Source of the DNA: Janibacter limosus NBRC 16128
Lineage (GTDB): Bacteria; Actinomycetota; Actinomycetes; Actinomycetales; Dermatophilaceae
DNA: 64,000 bases
Assembly: GCF_001570985.1 (NCBI RefSeq)
Contig: NZ_BCSS01000007.1
Coordinates: 46,633 to 110,632 of the forward strand
Reading direction: 5' to 3'
The notes beneath the pieces were generated by a model that saw nothing but the letters and a program-made list of their open reading frames with translations, was not told where the DNA came from and made no database searches. Both the position numbers and the translations under genes were made by a program. Below, piece after piece: positions 41,644-51,287 of the stretch. Each line of letters begins with the position of its first letter. Position 1 is the first letter of the stretch.

Positions 41644-43086
41644 TCAGGCGACGCCGGTGGTCTTGTCGGAGTCGGCAACGGACGTGAGCTTGTTACCGGC
41701 GAGGGCCGTCTGCGCCTGCAGGAGCAGACGGTTGAGGGTCGTCTGGAGCCCGTCTGCCTGAGTGGCGACCTTGTCGCTGGACTTGCGGATCTGGCCCGCC
41801 ACCTTCTGGATCTCGTCCAGCCGGCCGAGTGCGTCCAGCGCCTCGTCGATGCGCTCCTTGGCCGTAGCGACCTCACCTCCTTCGTCGCGCGTGGTCGCGG
41901 CGAGGGAGGCTGCCCGAAGCAGGCAGAGCACGGTGTGCAGCAGTGACTGGTCGTCGGTCTCGGGGTCGAAGGCCATGATGATCCGGCGGCTGCCGATCGG
42001 CCGGACGCGATGGCCGTCGTTGTCCTCGACCGAGGGCACCAGGCCGAGAGATGCGGCGGCGCCTCGATTGCGCTCAGCCTCGTCGAGGTAGTCGGTCCAC
42101 GACCGAGGCTTCCCCTGAGAGTTGGTCATCTCGACGACGACCTTGGAGCTCGATCCTGCGATGCTCAGGACGCCATCGCCCTTCTTGCAGTAGGGGATGG
42201 CACCGGTCGTCGTGCCGGTGGCGACGTACTCGTCGCCGAATCCGTTCACCAGTGCAGCGAGCACCGCTCCGGCGTTCTCCTCGTAGCTCGCACCCTTGAT
42301 CGGGGTGACATTGGTGGCGGCCTTCGTGGCCGCTGCAGCAGCCTTTTGGACCTCAATGGCCTTGGTGAGCTCGCCGACCTTCGTCTTCAGGTCGTCGTTC
42401 TGTTTCGCGGACTGCTCGACGAGCTGGGCATGCCGCTTGTCGAAGGCCGCCATCTGCTTGGCGATGGGCGACGTCGGATCGTCCGGGTTCAGCGCCTTGG
42501 TCGCCTTCTCGAACATCGACGCCGTGTGCTCGTCGGTGCGCTTGGTCAGCTTCGTCGTGAACTCGTCGAGGACCGGCTGGAGGCGACCGATGAACTCAGG
42601 GTCGTCCCCACCAAAGAGGCGAGTCAGCTCTTCTCGCAGTTCCTTGCGGGCGGTCGTCACTGTGTCGCCGATGGCTTTCTTCGATGACTCGCTCGACTCC
42701 GCCAAGGATTTGCGAACTCCGCTGGTGGCCTTGTCCATCGCCTCGGCGGCGTCCTTCGTGACCTTCGCCGTCGACTCCGCAGCGCGGTGCGTGGCCTCGG
42801 TCGTCCGGGTTCCGACGTCGTGGATGAGCTGCTCCAGGTTGTACGTGTCCTGGGCTCCGCCCGCGGCGCTGATGGCCGTAGCGCCGACGGTGAGCGCCTG
42901 CAGGACGAAGGGGGAGAGGTCGCAGTCCTCGAGGGCGTCGGCCCGGACTGCCTGGCCGCGACTGCCGGTGGACCAGCGGAGCGCCTCCTGGGTGACGGCG
43001 GGGTGCTGCACGCTCAGCTTGGAGACGAGCAGAGCGGAGTGGGTCGGGTCAAAGGTGACCTTGGGGGACGTGGACTCGGTATTCAT
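41644..43086 (-). CDS. Coiled-coil protein with degenerate PD-(D/E)XK-like (DUF2130-like) core
   Basis: This 480-residue protein has long helical/coiled-coil stretches (about 85-260 and 405-465). Between them (264-385) is a core that reads KGASYEENAGAVLAAL, then KKGDGVLSI (Asp304), then VVVEMTNSQGKPRSWTDYLDEAERNRGAA (Glu319), then a late RIIMAFDPETDD. This resembles the RmuC/DUF2130 nuclease fold, K-G-x-x-YE, GD and ExK, but the catalytic Lys is Met320. It is divergent from the pseudo-methyltransferase/type I operon across a 178-bp gap with a 26-bp palindrome. A structural or sensing role at DNA ends is inferred. Confidence 0.65.
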   Translation of the reverse strand: MNTESTSPKVTFDPTHSALLVSKLSVQHPAVTQEALRWSTGSRGQAVRADALEDCDLSPFVLQALTVGATAISAAGGAQDTYNLEQLIHDVGTRTTEATHRAAESTAKVTKDAAEAMDKATSGVRKSLAESSESSKKAIGDTVTTARKELREELTRLFGGDDPEFIGRLQPVLDEFTTKLTKRTDEHTASMFEKATKALNPDDPTSPIAKQMAAFDKRHAQLVEQSAKQNDDLKTKVGELTKAIEVQKAAAAATKAATNVTPIKGASYEENAGAVLAALVNGFGDEYVATGTTTGAIPYCKKGDGVLSIAGSSSKVVVEMTNSQGKPRSWTDYLDEAERNRGAAASLGLVPSVEDNDGHRVRPIGSRRIIMAFDPETDDQSLLHTVLCLLRAASLAATTRDEGGEVATAKERIDEALDALGRLDEIQKVAGQIRKSSDKVATQADGLQTTLNRLLLQAQTALAGNKLTSVADSDKTTGVA

Positions 43087-43158
43087 GACGTTCCTTTCGC
43101 TGAAGGGGTGTGGCGTGTTTCAAGCGTCGGGGCAAAGTTCCATGACGTGGTAGTTGAT

Positions 43159-43184
43159 GCACTGATAAGGGGGCTTATCAGTGC
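43159..43184. promoter_or_regulatory. Perfect 11-bp inverted repeat in a divergent promoter
   Basis: Arm GCACTGATAAG (43159-43169), GGGG loop, complementary arm CTTATCAGTGC (43174-43184). A related half-site CTTATCGACAGTGC lies at about 43242-43256, just before the GTG of the rightward gene. It is the probable operator for the divergent coiled-coil and restriction operons. Confidence 0.7.
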
Positions 43185-43264
43185 TTGCTCTAGTCCTTGT
43201 CACCATCGGCATCTAGGTTGGGCCCATAGTTCGAGCCCTTATCGACAGTGCAGGAGGTGGAGCA

Positions 43265-45271
43265 GTGCCCGGAGAAATAACGGCGACCGACTTCATGTCG
43301 TTGGCCGACATCGCGTCGCTGGCCCACGTCCAACGTGCCGTCGTCTCCATGTGGAGGCGACGCCCTTCGGTCCGTGGCGAGCTCGTGCCCTTCCCGGAGC
43401 CGTTCGAGACCCGGGAGGGTCAGGAGTTCTTTGCCATGTCGGACGTGGTCGCCTGGCTCGAGACGACGGGACGGGGCAACAACTGTGATGTCCGCGCTGA
43501 CGCTCTCGGACACGCGCGGCCCTTCGTGCTGCTGGACGACGCGGTGATGCTCACGGCTCTTGACGCCTTGCTGTGCTTGAAGGCGCGCACTGGACTCGAT
43601 CTCGTGGAGCTACCTGCGGACGAGATCGTCACCCACGCGAGTGAGGCCGACCCCACAGACGACCACCTCGTCCGTGAGCTCGTGGCCGCCGGCGATGACC
43701 TGAGCACCCTCGCCGCATACGCGGAACGGCTGTCGGACTCGATGTGGGATGCGGCGTCGGCCCACCATCGGATCCGGACGCGGTGGACAACTCGTAGTGT
43801 CCGATCACGTGCGGAGTTGAGCGGGGGCGCTCTTGATCTTCTCGGTGAGATTGGGGCTGCGATCGCTTTGGACGTGGAAGGTGACATCGTCATTCACGAT
43901 CCGCTGTCCTCGGACACCGACCTGGTGGACGCAGTCCTGACCCAACTGGGTGAAGGGGTGAGCGCCCACGTCCTCGTGTCGGGTGACTCCGTCGGGGCAC
44001 GTGCAGCGCGCCGGCTCCATTGGACGCAAGGACGCACCGTGGTGGACGCGGCACCCGAGGGCATCTTGCCGCTCGTGGTCAGTCGCGTCCCGGTACCGGA
44101 CGGTGCCAGTGATCCGGCCTCCGTGTTGAAGTCGGCTGATGACGTCCAGCTGGACCTCCGTGATCAGCAGCGTGCGCTGGTCGTCGGCCCTGCCTCCGTG
44201 ATGTGTGACGCCCTCCGCGATGCGGAGCTCGACCAACAGCGCGACCACTTCATTCGGCTGGGGCGCCTTCGCTGCGCGCTGCGTCTGCCCCTTGGTCTAG
44301 TCGCAGATGGCTCTCGTCTGGTCCTCGGTCTGTGGGTCTTGGGCGGAGAGCCGGCCTCGGTTCGAGTCGAGGCCAGGCGGCTCGCGACCGCAGATCTCAC
44401 GAATGAGGCCCCTCAACCCGATGTCGTCAACGACGTTGCTACCGACGTGGTCGCGTCGTTGACGGACTCGAGCCGGGCCACCCACGCTTTCCGATACGCG
44501 CGTCTGCACCTGACGTCTCTGTTGTTGGCGGGGTCAGGACCGATCGTTGCTCTCGGGTCTGGTCCGGACCGTGTGACCATGAGGTCGGGCGCTGCAGGCG
44601 TTGTCGGCGTGAGCCAGATGGCGGCCGAGCTCGAGGAGCAGGCGTGGCTGTCGCCGCTCGACGGTGTGACGTTGGAACCGGGCGAGGCCGCGGGGTCGGA
44701 CGTCGGGATCTCCATCGACGCGGCCGAGCGGGGTGGACTGGTCAGCATCCACAGTGGATCGCGCATCGATGTCGCAGCTCCGGCGACCCTGTCCGGAGTG
44801 CGCATCGTCGATGCCCAGGCTGTCCATGACCCGGCTGGACCCCGACGTGGACTCGATCCGCTCGAGCTGGAGCAGTCGTGGCCTCGCGCGCGTCGGACCG
44901 AGCCGGGTGACGTCATCTTCTGCGCTTCACCACGGCCTGCTGCGGTCGTTGATCATGAGGGCTTCTCCGTCGTCGCATTTCCCGCCAGATTGCTCAGGTG
45001 CTCACCCGATCGGGGAATGGTGCCCGAGGCGGTGGCCCGCGCGATCAACGACCTGCCATCGCACTCGCCTCGCTGGCGTAACTGGCGCGTACCCCAGGTA
45101 CCCGTCGACCAGGCCGCCATCTTGGGGACCGTATTACGGCAATTGGGATCCGACGAGATCCGCACCCGCGAGCGACTGTCACGCCTGTCGTCACTCGCGA
45201 AAGAACTTGCCCAAGGCGTTGCCGCGGGCGCACTGATACTCACTCCGAAGACCACCGAGGAAGGACCCTGA
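43265..45271 (+). CDS. Methyltransferase-like protein without catalytic motifs, with HTH and HsdS-like C-terminus
   Basis: This 668-residue protein precedes hsdM by one base. Residues 10-70 form a MerR/excisionase-like helix-turn-helix (MSLADIASLAHVQRAVVSMW). The centre follows the N6-adenine methylase pattern of actinobacterial type I-like M proteins: DIVIHDPLSSDTDLVDAVL where motif I DPxxGSGG is expected, and RCALRLPLGLVADGSRLVLGLWVLGG where the AVIxLPxGL...LWVL strand lies. The NPPF/NPPY motif and the glycines of motif I are missing. The C-terminus (PGDVIFCASPRPAAVVDHEG; TRERLSRLSSLAKELAQGVAAG) looks like an HsdS target-recognition/coil unit. Likely a non-catalytic specificity or regulatory partner of the type I system. 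Confidence 0.65.
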   Translation: MPGEITATDFMSLADIASLAHVQRAVVSMWRRRPSVRGELVPFPEPFETREGQEFFAMSDVVAWLETTGRGNNCDVRADALGHARPFVLLDDAVMLTALDALLCLKARTGLDLVELPADEIVTHASEADPTDDHLVRELVAAGDDLSTLAAYAERLSDSMWDAASAHHRIRTRWTTRSVRSRAELSGGALDLLGEIGAAIALDVEGDIVIHDPLSSDTDLVDAVLTQLGEGVSAHVLVSGDSVGARAARRLHWTQGRTVVDAAPEGILPLVVSRVPVPDGASDPASVLKSADDVQLDLRDQQRALVVGPASVMCDALRDAELDQQRDHFIRLGRLRCALRLPLGLVADGSRLVLGLWVLGGEPASVRVEARRLATADLTNEAPQPDVVNDVATDVVASLTDSSRATHAFRYARLHLTSLLLAGSGPIVALGSGPDRVTMRSGAAGVVGVSQMAAELEEQAWLSPLDGVTLEPGEAAGSDVGISIDAAERGGLVSIHSGSRIDVAAPATLSGVRIVDAQAVHDPAGPRRGLDPLELEQSWPRARRTEPGDVIFCASPRPAAVVDHEGFSVVAFPARLLRCSPDRGMVPEAVARAINDLPSHSPRWRNWRVPQVPVDQAAILGTVLRQLGSDEIRTRERLSRLSSLAKELAQGVAAGALILTPKTTEEGP

Positions 45272-45272
45272 C

Positions 45273-46895
45273 ATGCCAACCAGGACCAAGAAGGACCCGA
45301 GCGCCCCATCGACGATGAAGGAGCTCAAGGACACGCTGTGGAAGGCCGCCGACAAGCTGCGTGGGTCGATGGATGCGTCGCAGTACAAGGACGTCATCCT
45401 CGGGCTGATCTTCCTCAAGTACGTGTCCGACGCCTACGAGGAGCGCCGCGAGGCGATCCGCACCGAGCTGTCGGGGCAGGGGATGGACGAGGAGCAGATC
45501 GGGATGCTCATCGATGATCCCGAGGAGTACCAGGGTTACGGCGTTTTCGTCGTGCCGCCGCGGGCACGGTGGACCTACCTCGCGCAGAACGCCAAGGGTC
45601 TGCCCGCAGCCGCGGGCGAGCCTCCCAAGAACATCGGGCAGCTCGTCGACGAGGCCATGGACTATGTCATGGGCAGCAACCCTCCGCTGGCCGGGACCCT
45701 CCCGCGGATCTTCAACCGGGACAACGTCGACCAGCGCCGGCTGGGGGAGCTGCTCGACCTCTTCAACAGTGCTCGCTTCTCTCGCCAGGGCGAAGGGAGG
45801 GCCCGTGACCTGCTCGGTGAGGTCTACGAGTACTTCCTCGAGAAGTTTGCCCGGGCCGAGGGCAAGCGGGGTGGCGAGTTCTACACGCCGGCGAGTGTCG
45901 TCAAGGTGCTCGTCGAGGTGCTCCAGCCGACGAGCGGCCGCGTCTACGACCCGTGCTGCGGGTCGGGCGGCATGTTTGTCCAGACGGAAAAGTTCGTCTA
46001 CGAGCACGACGGCGACCCCAAGGACGTGTCGATCTACGGGCAGGAGCACAACGAGCGCACCTGGCGGATGGCGAAGATGAACCTCGCCATCCACGGCATC
46101 GGCAACAAGGGACTGGCCAACCGGTGGGGTGACACCTTTGTGCGGGATTACCACGCGGAGCTGTCGATGGACCACGTGATGGCCAACCCGCCCTTCAACA
46201 TCAAGGACTGGCACCGCGCCGAGGAGGACCCGCGTTGGGTCTATGGGGTGCCGCCGAAGACCAACGCCAACTACGCGTGGATCCAGCACATCCTGTCCAA
46301 GCTCGCGCCGGGTGGTCAGGCCGGAGTGGTCATGGCCAACGGGTCGATGTCCTCCAACAGCGGTGGCGAAGGGGAGATCCGCGCCCGGATCGTCGAGGCC
46401 GACATGGTCTCGTGCATGGTCGCGCTGCCGACCCAGCTCTTCCGGTCGACGGGGATCCCGGTGTGCGTGTGGTTCTTCGCCAAGGACAAGAGCGCTGGGA
46501 CGAAGGGAGCGACCGACCGGACTGGTGAAGTGCTCTTCATCGATGCGCGGGAACTCGGGTACATGGTGGACCGCGCGGAGCGGTCGCTCGCGCCCGAGGA
46601 CATTGCTCGTATAGCCGATGCCTTCCACGCCTGGCAGGGCTCGGCCTCTGCTGCGGAGAAGGGGCTGGAGTACGAGGACGTGCCCGGGTTCTGCGCGACG
46701 AAGACGCTGGCTGAGATCAAGGCGACCGACTACGCGCTGACGCCGGGGCGGTATGTCGGGGCGCCCGAGATCGAAGACGACGATGAGCCGGTCGACCAGA
46801 AGATCGAGCGGCTGACGACGGAGTTGTTCGAGCAGCTCGACGAGTCGGCACGACTGGAGCAGGTTGTGCGCGAACAGGTGGGGAGGCTGTCATGA
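45273..46895 (+). CDS. hsdM: Type I restriction-modification system, DNA methylase subunit
   Basis: This 540-residue N6-adenine methyltransferase has motif I VYDPCCGSGGMF (about 224-235), catalytic NPPF (305-308) and the N-terminal helical HsdM domain (15-170). With HsdS it methylates adenine in the bipartite target and protects the host. The gene starts one base after the stop of the pseudo-methyltransferase gene and overlaps hsdS by 4 bp, so the whole set is one operon. Confidence 0.97.
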   Translation: MPTRTKKDPSAPSTMKELKDTLWKAADKLRGSMDASQYKDVILGLIFLKYVSDAYEERREAIRTELSGQGMDEEQIGMLIDDPEEYQGYGVFVVPPRARWTYLAQNAKGLPAAAGEPPKNIGQLVDEAMDYVMGSNPPLAGTLPRIFNRDNVDQRRLGELLDLFNSARFSRQGEGRARDLLGEVYEYFLEKFARAEGKRGGEFYTPASVVKVLVEVLQPTSGRVYDPCCGSGGMFVQTEKFVYEHDGDPKDVSIYGQEHNERTWRMAKMNLAIHGIGNKGLANRWGDTFVRDYHAELSMDHVMANPPFNIKDWHRAEEDPRWVYGVPPKTNANYAWIQHILSKLAPGGQAGVVMANGSMSSNSGGEGEIRARIVEADMVSCMVALPTQLFRSTGIPVCVWFFAKDKSAGTKGATDRTGEVLFIDARELGYMVDRAERSLAPEDIARIADAFHAWQGSASAAEKGLEYEDVPGFCATKTLAEIKATDYALTPGRYVGAPEIEDDDEPVDQKIERLTTELFEQLDESARLEQVVREQVGRLS

Positions 46896-48061
46896 ATGAG
46901 AAAATGACGATTCCGTTGCCGGACCTCCTAGAATTCATCGTTGATAACAGGGGGCGGTCGTGCCCGACAACCGATTCGGGCTTCCCCCTCATCGCAACCA
47001 ATTGCATCAAGGACGATCAGCGCTTTCCTGTTTGGGAGAACGTGCGTTATGTCGACGACGCCACTCGGGAGACGTGGTTTCGGGCGCACCCCCAACCCAA
47101 GGACATCATCTTCGTTTGCAAGGGGTCACCAGGTCGCGTCGCGATGGTGCCTGACCCAGTGCCCTTTTGTATCGCGCAGGACATGGTCGCCTTACGAGCA
47201 GATCCCACGAAGGTGCAACCTGAGTATTTGTATTACATCCTCACCTCTCTCGAAGTGAGGAGGCAGATTGCCAACATGCATGTCGGAACGATGATCCCCC
47301 ACTTTAAGAAGGGGGACTTTCACAGGTTGCACCTCGAGGTGCACCGGGACGTTGCCGAGCAACGGGCGATCGCGGAGGTGCTGGGGGCACTCGACGACAA
47401 GATCGCCGCCAACAAGTCTGTCGAGGCTGCGAGCGATGAACTGGTGAGGGCCATGTACGCACAGTCGGTACGTCATGACGCGGAGGAGCGTCCCCTGTTC
47501 GACGTGTTCTACGTCGACTTTGGGGAGGCGTTCAAGGGCGCGTCCTTCACTGACCCCGGAGTAGGCCGACCTCTCATCCGCATTCGTGACCTGAAGACCT
47601 TCCGCTCGCAGATATGGACCTCTGAAAAGCGGCCTCGTGAGACGGTGGTCCGACCAGGGGACGTTGTCGTTGGCATGGACGCAGAGTTCCGAGCGACATG
47701 GTGGTTGGGTGACGATGGACTGCTCAATCAGCGGGTCTGCCGAGTGCGTGCACGGGACTCCACATCCGCCCTCGTGGCGGAAGCCCTTCGAGCGCCCTTG
47801 GCGAGGATTGAGCGGTCCAAGAGTGCTACCACGGTGATCCACCTCAACAAGAGCGATCTGCAGCAGGCCAAGGTCCTGATGCCGGCCGAGGCCAACAGGA
47901 TCTTTTTCGAGGCGAAGGCGCAGCCAGTGGTTGATCATCGCGTCTCGCTCGCGCGTCAACGGGGTCATCTTGCACGGATGCGCGATGCATTGCTCCCCCT
48001 CCTAATGTCGGGCAAGGTCACCGTCAGGGACGCAGAGTCAGTCGTCGAGGGGGTCGTGTGA
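46892..48061 (+). CDS. hsdS: Type I restriction-modification system, specificity subunit
   Basis: This 389-residue protein has two target-recognition domains separated by conserved helices: TRD1 about 1-150, central helix EQRAIAEVLGALDDKIAANKSVEAASDELVRAM, TRD2 about 195-345, C-terminal helix RVSLARQRGHLARMRDALLPLLMSGKV. Each TRD reads half of the split target. GC and codon use are less biased in the TRDs than in hsdM and hsdR, as often seen in exchanged specificity domains. ATG 46892 overlaps the hsdM stop. Confidence 0.95.
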   Translation: MNEKMTIPLPDLLEFIVDNRGRSCPTTDSGFPLIATNCIKDDQRFPVWENVRYVDDATRETWFRAHPQPKDIIFVCKGSPGRVAMVPDPVPFCIAQDMVALRADPTKVQPEYLYYILTSLEVRRQIANMHVGTMIPHFKKGDFHRLHLEVHRDVAEQRAIAEVLGALDDKIAANKSVEAASDELVRAMYAQSVRHDAEERPLFDVFYVDFGEAFKGASFTDPGVGRPLIRIRDLKTFRSQIWTSEKRPRETVVRPGDVVVGMDAEFRATWWLGDDGLLNQRVCRVRARDSTSALVAEALRAPLARIERSKSATTVIHLNKSDLQQAKVLMPAEANRIFFEAKAQPVVDHRVSLARQRGHLARMRDALLPLLMSGKVTVRDAESVVEGVV

Positions 48062-51000
48062 TGGTCCAGGTGGGCAACTTCAGCGAGGACGCGTGGGAGC
48101 AGCTAGCGCTCGAGGCGCTGTCGGAGCAGGAGTGGCAGCCCCAGCACGGCACGGCGATCGCGCCGGGCTCGGGGGAGCGGGCCACGTGGGAGGACCCGGT
48201 CATCCCTTCGCGTCTGATGGCCGCGCTCACCCGACTCAACCCGAGCGTGCCTACCGAGTACCTGCAGCAGGCGATGGCCGACATCCTTGCGCCGAGGTCG
48301 CAGGACGCGATCACCGAGAACCACCGCTTCCACGGCTGGCTCGTTGACGGCTATCGCGGAGTGAGCTACCTCGACAGCGATGGCCAGGAGCAGAACCCGA
48401 CGATCCGCCTGGTCGGTGCGCAGGTGGAGGACAACGAGTATCTGGCCGTCAACCAGGTGACCGTCCGCTCGGGTGAGGTCGAGCGGCGATTCGATGTCGT
48501 GCTCTACCTCAACGGTCTACCAGTGGCTGTGCTCGAGCTCAAGCAGGCCGGCGCAGCCCATGTCGACGTCACTGCCGCCCACGCCCAGCTGACGACCTAC
48601 GTCCGCGAGCTGCCGATGGCCTTCCGCAGCGTGGTCGTGACGGTCGCCAGTGATGGGATCTCGGCGCGGTACGGCACCCCCTTCACCCCGCTCAACCACT
48701 ACTCGCCGTGGAATGTCGATGACGACGGCGCACCCATCACCCCCGGCGTTCAGCACGAGGACAGCCACTACGGCACTGGGCTGGAGCACCTCATCGACGG
48801 GGTCTTCAACCCGATACGGTTCCTGCAGCTGATGCGGGACTTCACCGCCTTCGACTCCGATCCGGACGCCGGGCTGCTCAAACGCATCGCCAAGCCGCAC
48901 CAGTACTTCGCGGTGAGCAAAGCCGTCGGCGCCACCGTCCAGGCCGTGCAGAGCAATGGCAAGGCCGGTGTCGTGTGGCACACACAGGGCTCGGGCAAGT
49001 CGATGGAGATGGAGCTCTACGCCAACCGGGTGATGCGCCACCCGAAGCTGCTCAATCCGACGATCGTCGTCGTCACCGACCGCACCGAGCTCGACGGCCA
49101 GCTCTTCGAGACCTTCCAGCGCAGCGAGCTCCTGCCGGAGAAGCCCGTGCAGGTCACTCGCCGTGCGCAGCTACGCGAGGAACTCGCCGGTCGCGTCACC
49201 GGGGGCATCTACTTCACGACCCTGCAGAAGTTCGGGCTGAGCAAGGCCGAGCGCGACGCCGGCGCCGATCACCCGATGCTGTCCGACCGGTCAAATGTCA
49301 TCGTCATCGTCGACGAGGCACACCGCAGCCACTACGACGATCTGGACGGGTACGCCCGCCACCTCAAGGACGCACTGCCCAAGGCGACGCTCATCGCCTT
49401 CACCGGCACCCCGATCTCCTTCAGCGACCGCAACACCCGCGATGTCTTCGGCGACTACATCGACATCTACGACCTCTCGCGTGCCGTCGAGGACGGCGCG
49501 ACCGTCCCCGTCTTCTTCGAACCGCGACTGATCAAGGTCGGCCTGGCTGAGGGTGTCTCCGAGGACGACATCGACACGGCTGCCGACGAGGCCGCTGTCG
49601 GGCTCGACCTGGCAGAGCGGGAGCGGATCGAAAAGTCGGTGGCCGTCATCAACGCCGTCTACGGCGCGCCCGCGCGCCTCAAGGCGCTGGCCGCCGACAT
49701 CGTCGAGCACTGGGAAAATCGCCGCTCCCAGATGACCAAGGCCATCGGAGCGCCCGGCAAGGCGATGATCGTCGGAGGAACCCGCGAGATCTGCGCCAAC
49801 CTCTACGACGAGATCATCTCCCTTCGCCCGGACTGGCACTCCGGAGACCTGGAGTCGGGGAAGATCAAGGTCGTCTACTCCGGCAACGCCACCGACCAGC
49901 CGCCGGTCGCTGACCACGTGCGCCGCGACTCGGACAACAAGGTCATCAAGCAGCGTCTGCGTGAGGTCGACGACGAGCTGGAGATCGTCATCGTCAAGGA
50001 CATGATGCTCACCGGGTACGACTCGCCGCCGCTGCACACCCTCTACCTCGATCGGCCGCTCAAGGGCGCGCTGCTCATGCAGACGCTCGCGCGGGTCAAC
50101 CGCACCTACCGCGGCAAGGAGGACGGCCTGCTCGTCGCGTACGCGCCGCTGGCTGAGAACCTCAACAAGGCTCTCGCGGAGTACAGCGCCAGCGACCAGG
50201 CCGCCAAGCCGATGGGACGCAATATCGACGAGGCCGTGGCGCTGGCCGAGACCCTCGTCGCCCAGATCGCTCAGGTGTGCTCCGGGTACAGCTGGAAGGC
50301 CACGCTCGACGGCGGACCGACCTCGTGGCTCAAGGCTGCTGTCGCGATGACCAACCACCTGCGCAACCCTGCCACTCCAGGCAATCACGACGTGCCCGAA
50401 GGGGAGGAGAGCCTGGGTGACCGGTTCCGCAAGCTGAGCGCGCAACTGTCGCGCGCCTGGGCGATCGCCTCTGGCTCGCAGACGCTGGACCACCTGCGTC
50501 CGGATGTGCGCTTCTACGAGGAAGTGCGCGTCTACATGGGCAAGTTCGACGCGACGGAGCGACAGGCCCGTGGCGAACCCGTTCCGGACGACATCCAACG
50601 CCTACTCAGCCGGCTCGTGGCCGAGTCGACGGTCTCCGGTGAGATCATCGACATCTACGAGGCGGCCGGCCTGCCGAAGCCGAGCCTGGCTGACCTGGGG
50701 CCGGACTTCGTCGAGCAGGCGACGTCCGCGACCAACCCGCACCTGGCCATCGAAGCACTGCGCGCCACCCTGACCGAGGAATCGACGAAGGTGTCGCGGC
50801 ACAACCTCGTGCGGCAGCGTGCCTTCTCCGAGCGGCTCACCGAGCTGATGAACAAGTACACCAACCAGCAGCTGACCTCCGCCGAGGTCATCGCCGAGCT
50901 CATCGACATGGCCAAGGACATCGCTCATGAGGCCAAGCGTGGAGAGGGGTTCGATCCGGCCCTGGGCGAGGACGAGTTGGCCTTCTTCGACGCTGTCTCG

Positions 51001-51249
51001 CAGAACGACTCCGCGGTGGAGCTCATGGGGGACGACATCTTGGCCACAATCGCCCGCGAGCTCGTGGCCGTCATGCAGCGCGATATCAAGACGGACTGGA
51101 CCTCCCGTGACGATGTCCGGGCTAAGTTGCGCTCCTCGATCAAGCGACTTCTGGTTGTGCACAAGTACCCGCCGGACAAGCAGGCCGAGGCGATCCGGCT
51201 TGTCATCGAGCAGATGGAGGCGATGGCGCCGAGGTATGTCGCGCGGTAA
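48061..51249 (+). CDS. hsdR: Type I restriction-modification system, endonuclease/translocase subunit
   Basis: This 1062-residue motor nuclease starts at ATG 48061 (TGATG overlap; GTG 48058 is an alternative). An N-terminal PD-(D/E)XK nuclease has RRFDVVLYLNGLPVAVLELKQAG. An SF2 translocase has Walker A HTQGSGKS (about 306-313), VDEAHRS (about 416) and AFTGTP, and a helical C-terminal part (850-1062) docks to HsdM. It translocates unmethylated DNA and cuts at a distance. Complete and intact, so the system appears functional. Confidence 0.97.
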   Translation: MVQVGNFSEDAWEQLALEALSEQEWQPQHGTAIAPGSGERATWEDPVIPSRLMAALTRLNPSVPTEYLQQAMADILAPRSQDAITENHRFHGWLVDGYRGVSYLDSDGQEQNPTIRLVGAQVEDNEYLAVNQVTVRSGEVERRFDVVLYLNGLPVAVLELKQAGAAHVDVTAAHAQLTTYVRELPMAFRSVVVTVASDGISARYGTPFTPLNHYSPWNVDDDGAPITPGVQHEDSHYGTGLEHLIDGVFNPIRFLQLMRDFTAFDSDPDAGLLKRIAKPHQYFAVSKAVGATVQAVQSNGKAGVVWHTQGSGKSMEMELYANRVMRHPKLLNPTIVVVTDRTELDGQLFETFQRSELLPEKPVQVTRRAQLREELAGRVTGGIYFTTLQKFGLSKAERDAGADHPMLSDRSNVIVIVDEAHRSHYDDLDGYARHLKDALPKATLIAFTGTPISFSDRNTRDVFGDYIDIYDLSRAVEDGATVPVFFEPRLIKVGLAEGVSEDDIDTAADEAAVGLDLAERERIEKSVAVINAVYGAPARLKALAADIVEHWENRRSQMTKAIGAPGKAMIVGGTREICANLYDEIISLRPDWHSGDLESGKIKVVYSGNATDQPPVADHVRRDSDNKVIKQRLREVDDELEIVIVKDMMLTGYDSPPLHTLYLDRPLKGALLMQTLARVNRTYRGKEDGLLVAYAPLAENLNKALAEYSASDQAAKPMGRNIDEAVALAETLVAQIAQVCSGYSWKATLDGGPTSWLKAAVAMTNHLRNPATPGNHDVPEGEESLGDRFRKLSAQLSRAWAIASGSQTLDHLRPDVRFYEEVRVYMGKFDATERQARGEPVPDDIQRLLSRLVAESTVSGEIIDIYEAAGLPKPSLADLGPDFVEQATSATNPHLAIEALRATLTEESTKVSRHNLVRQRAFSERLTELMNKYTNQQLTSAEVIAELIDMAKDIAHEAKRGEGFDPALGEDELAFFDAVSQNDSAVELMGDDILATIARELVAVMQRDIKTDWTSRDDVRAKLRSSIKRLLVVHKYPPDKQAEAIRLVIEQMEAMAPRYVAR

Positions 51250-51287
51250 TGATAAGTCTCGATAAACAGCGCACAAGCGCTTCCTTT

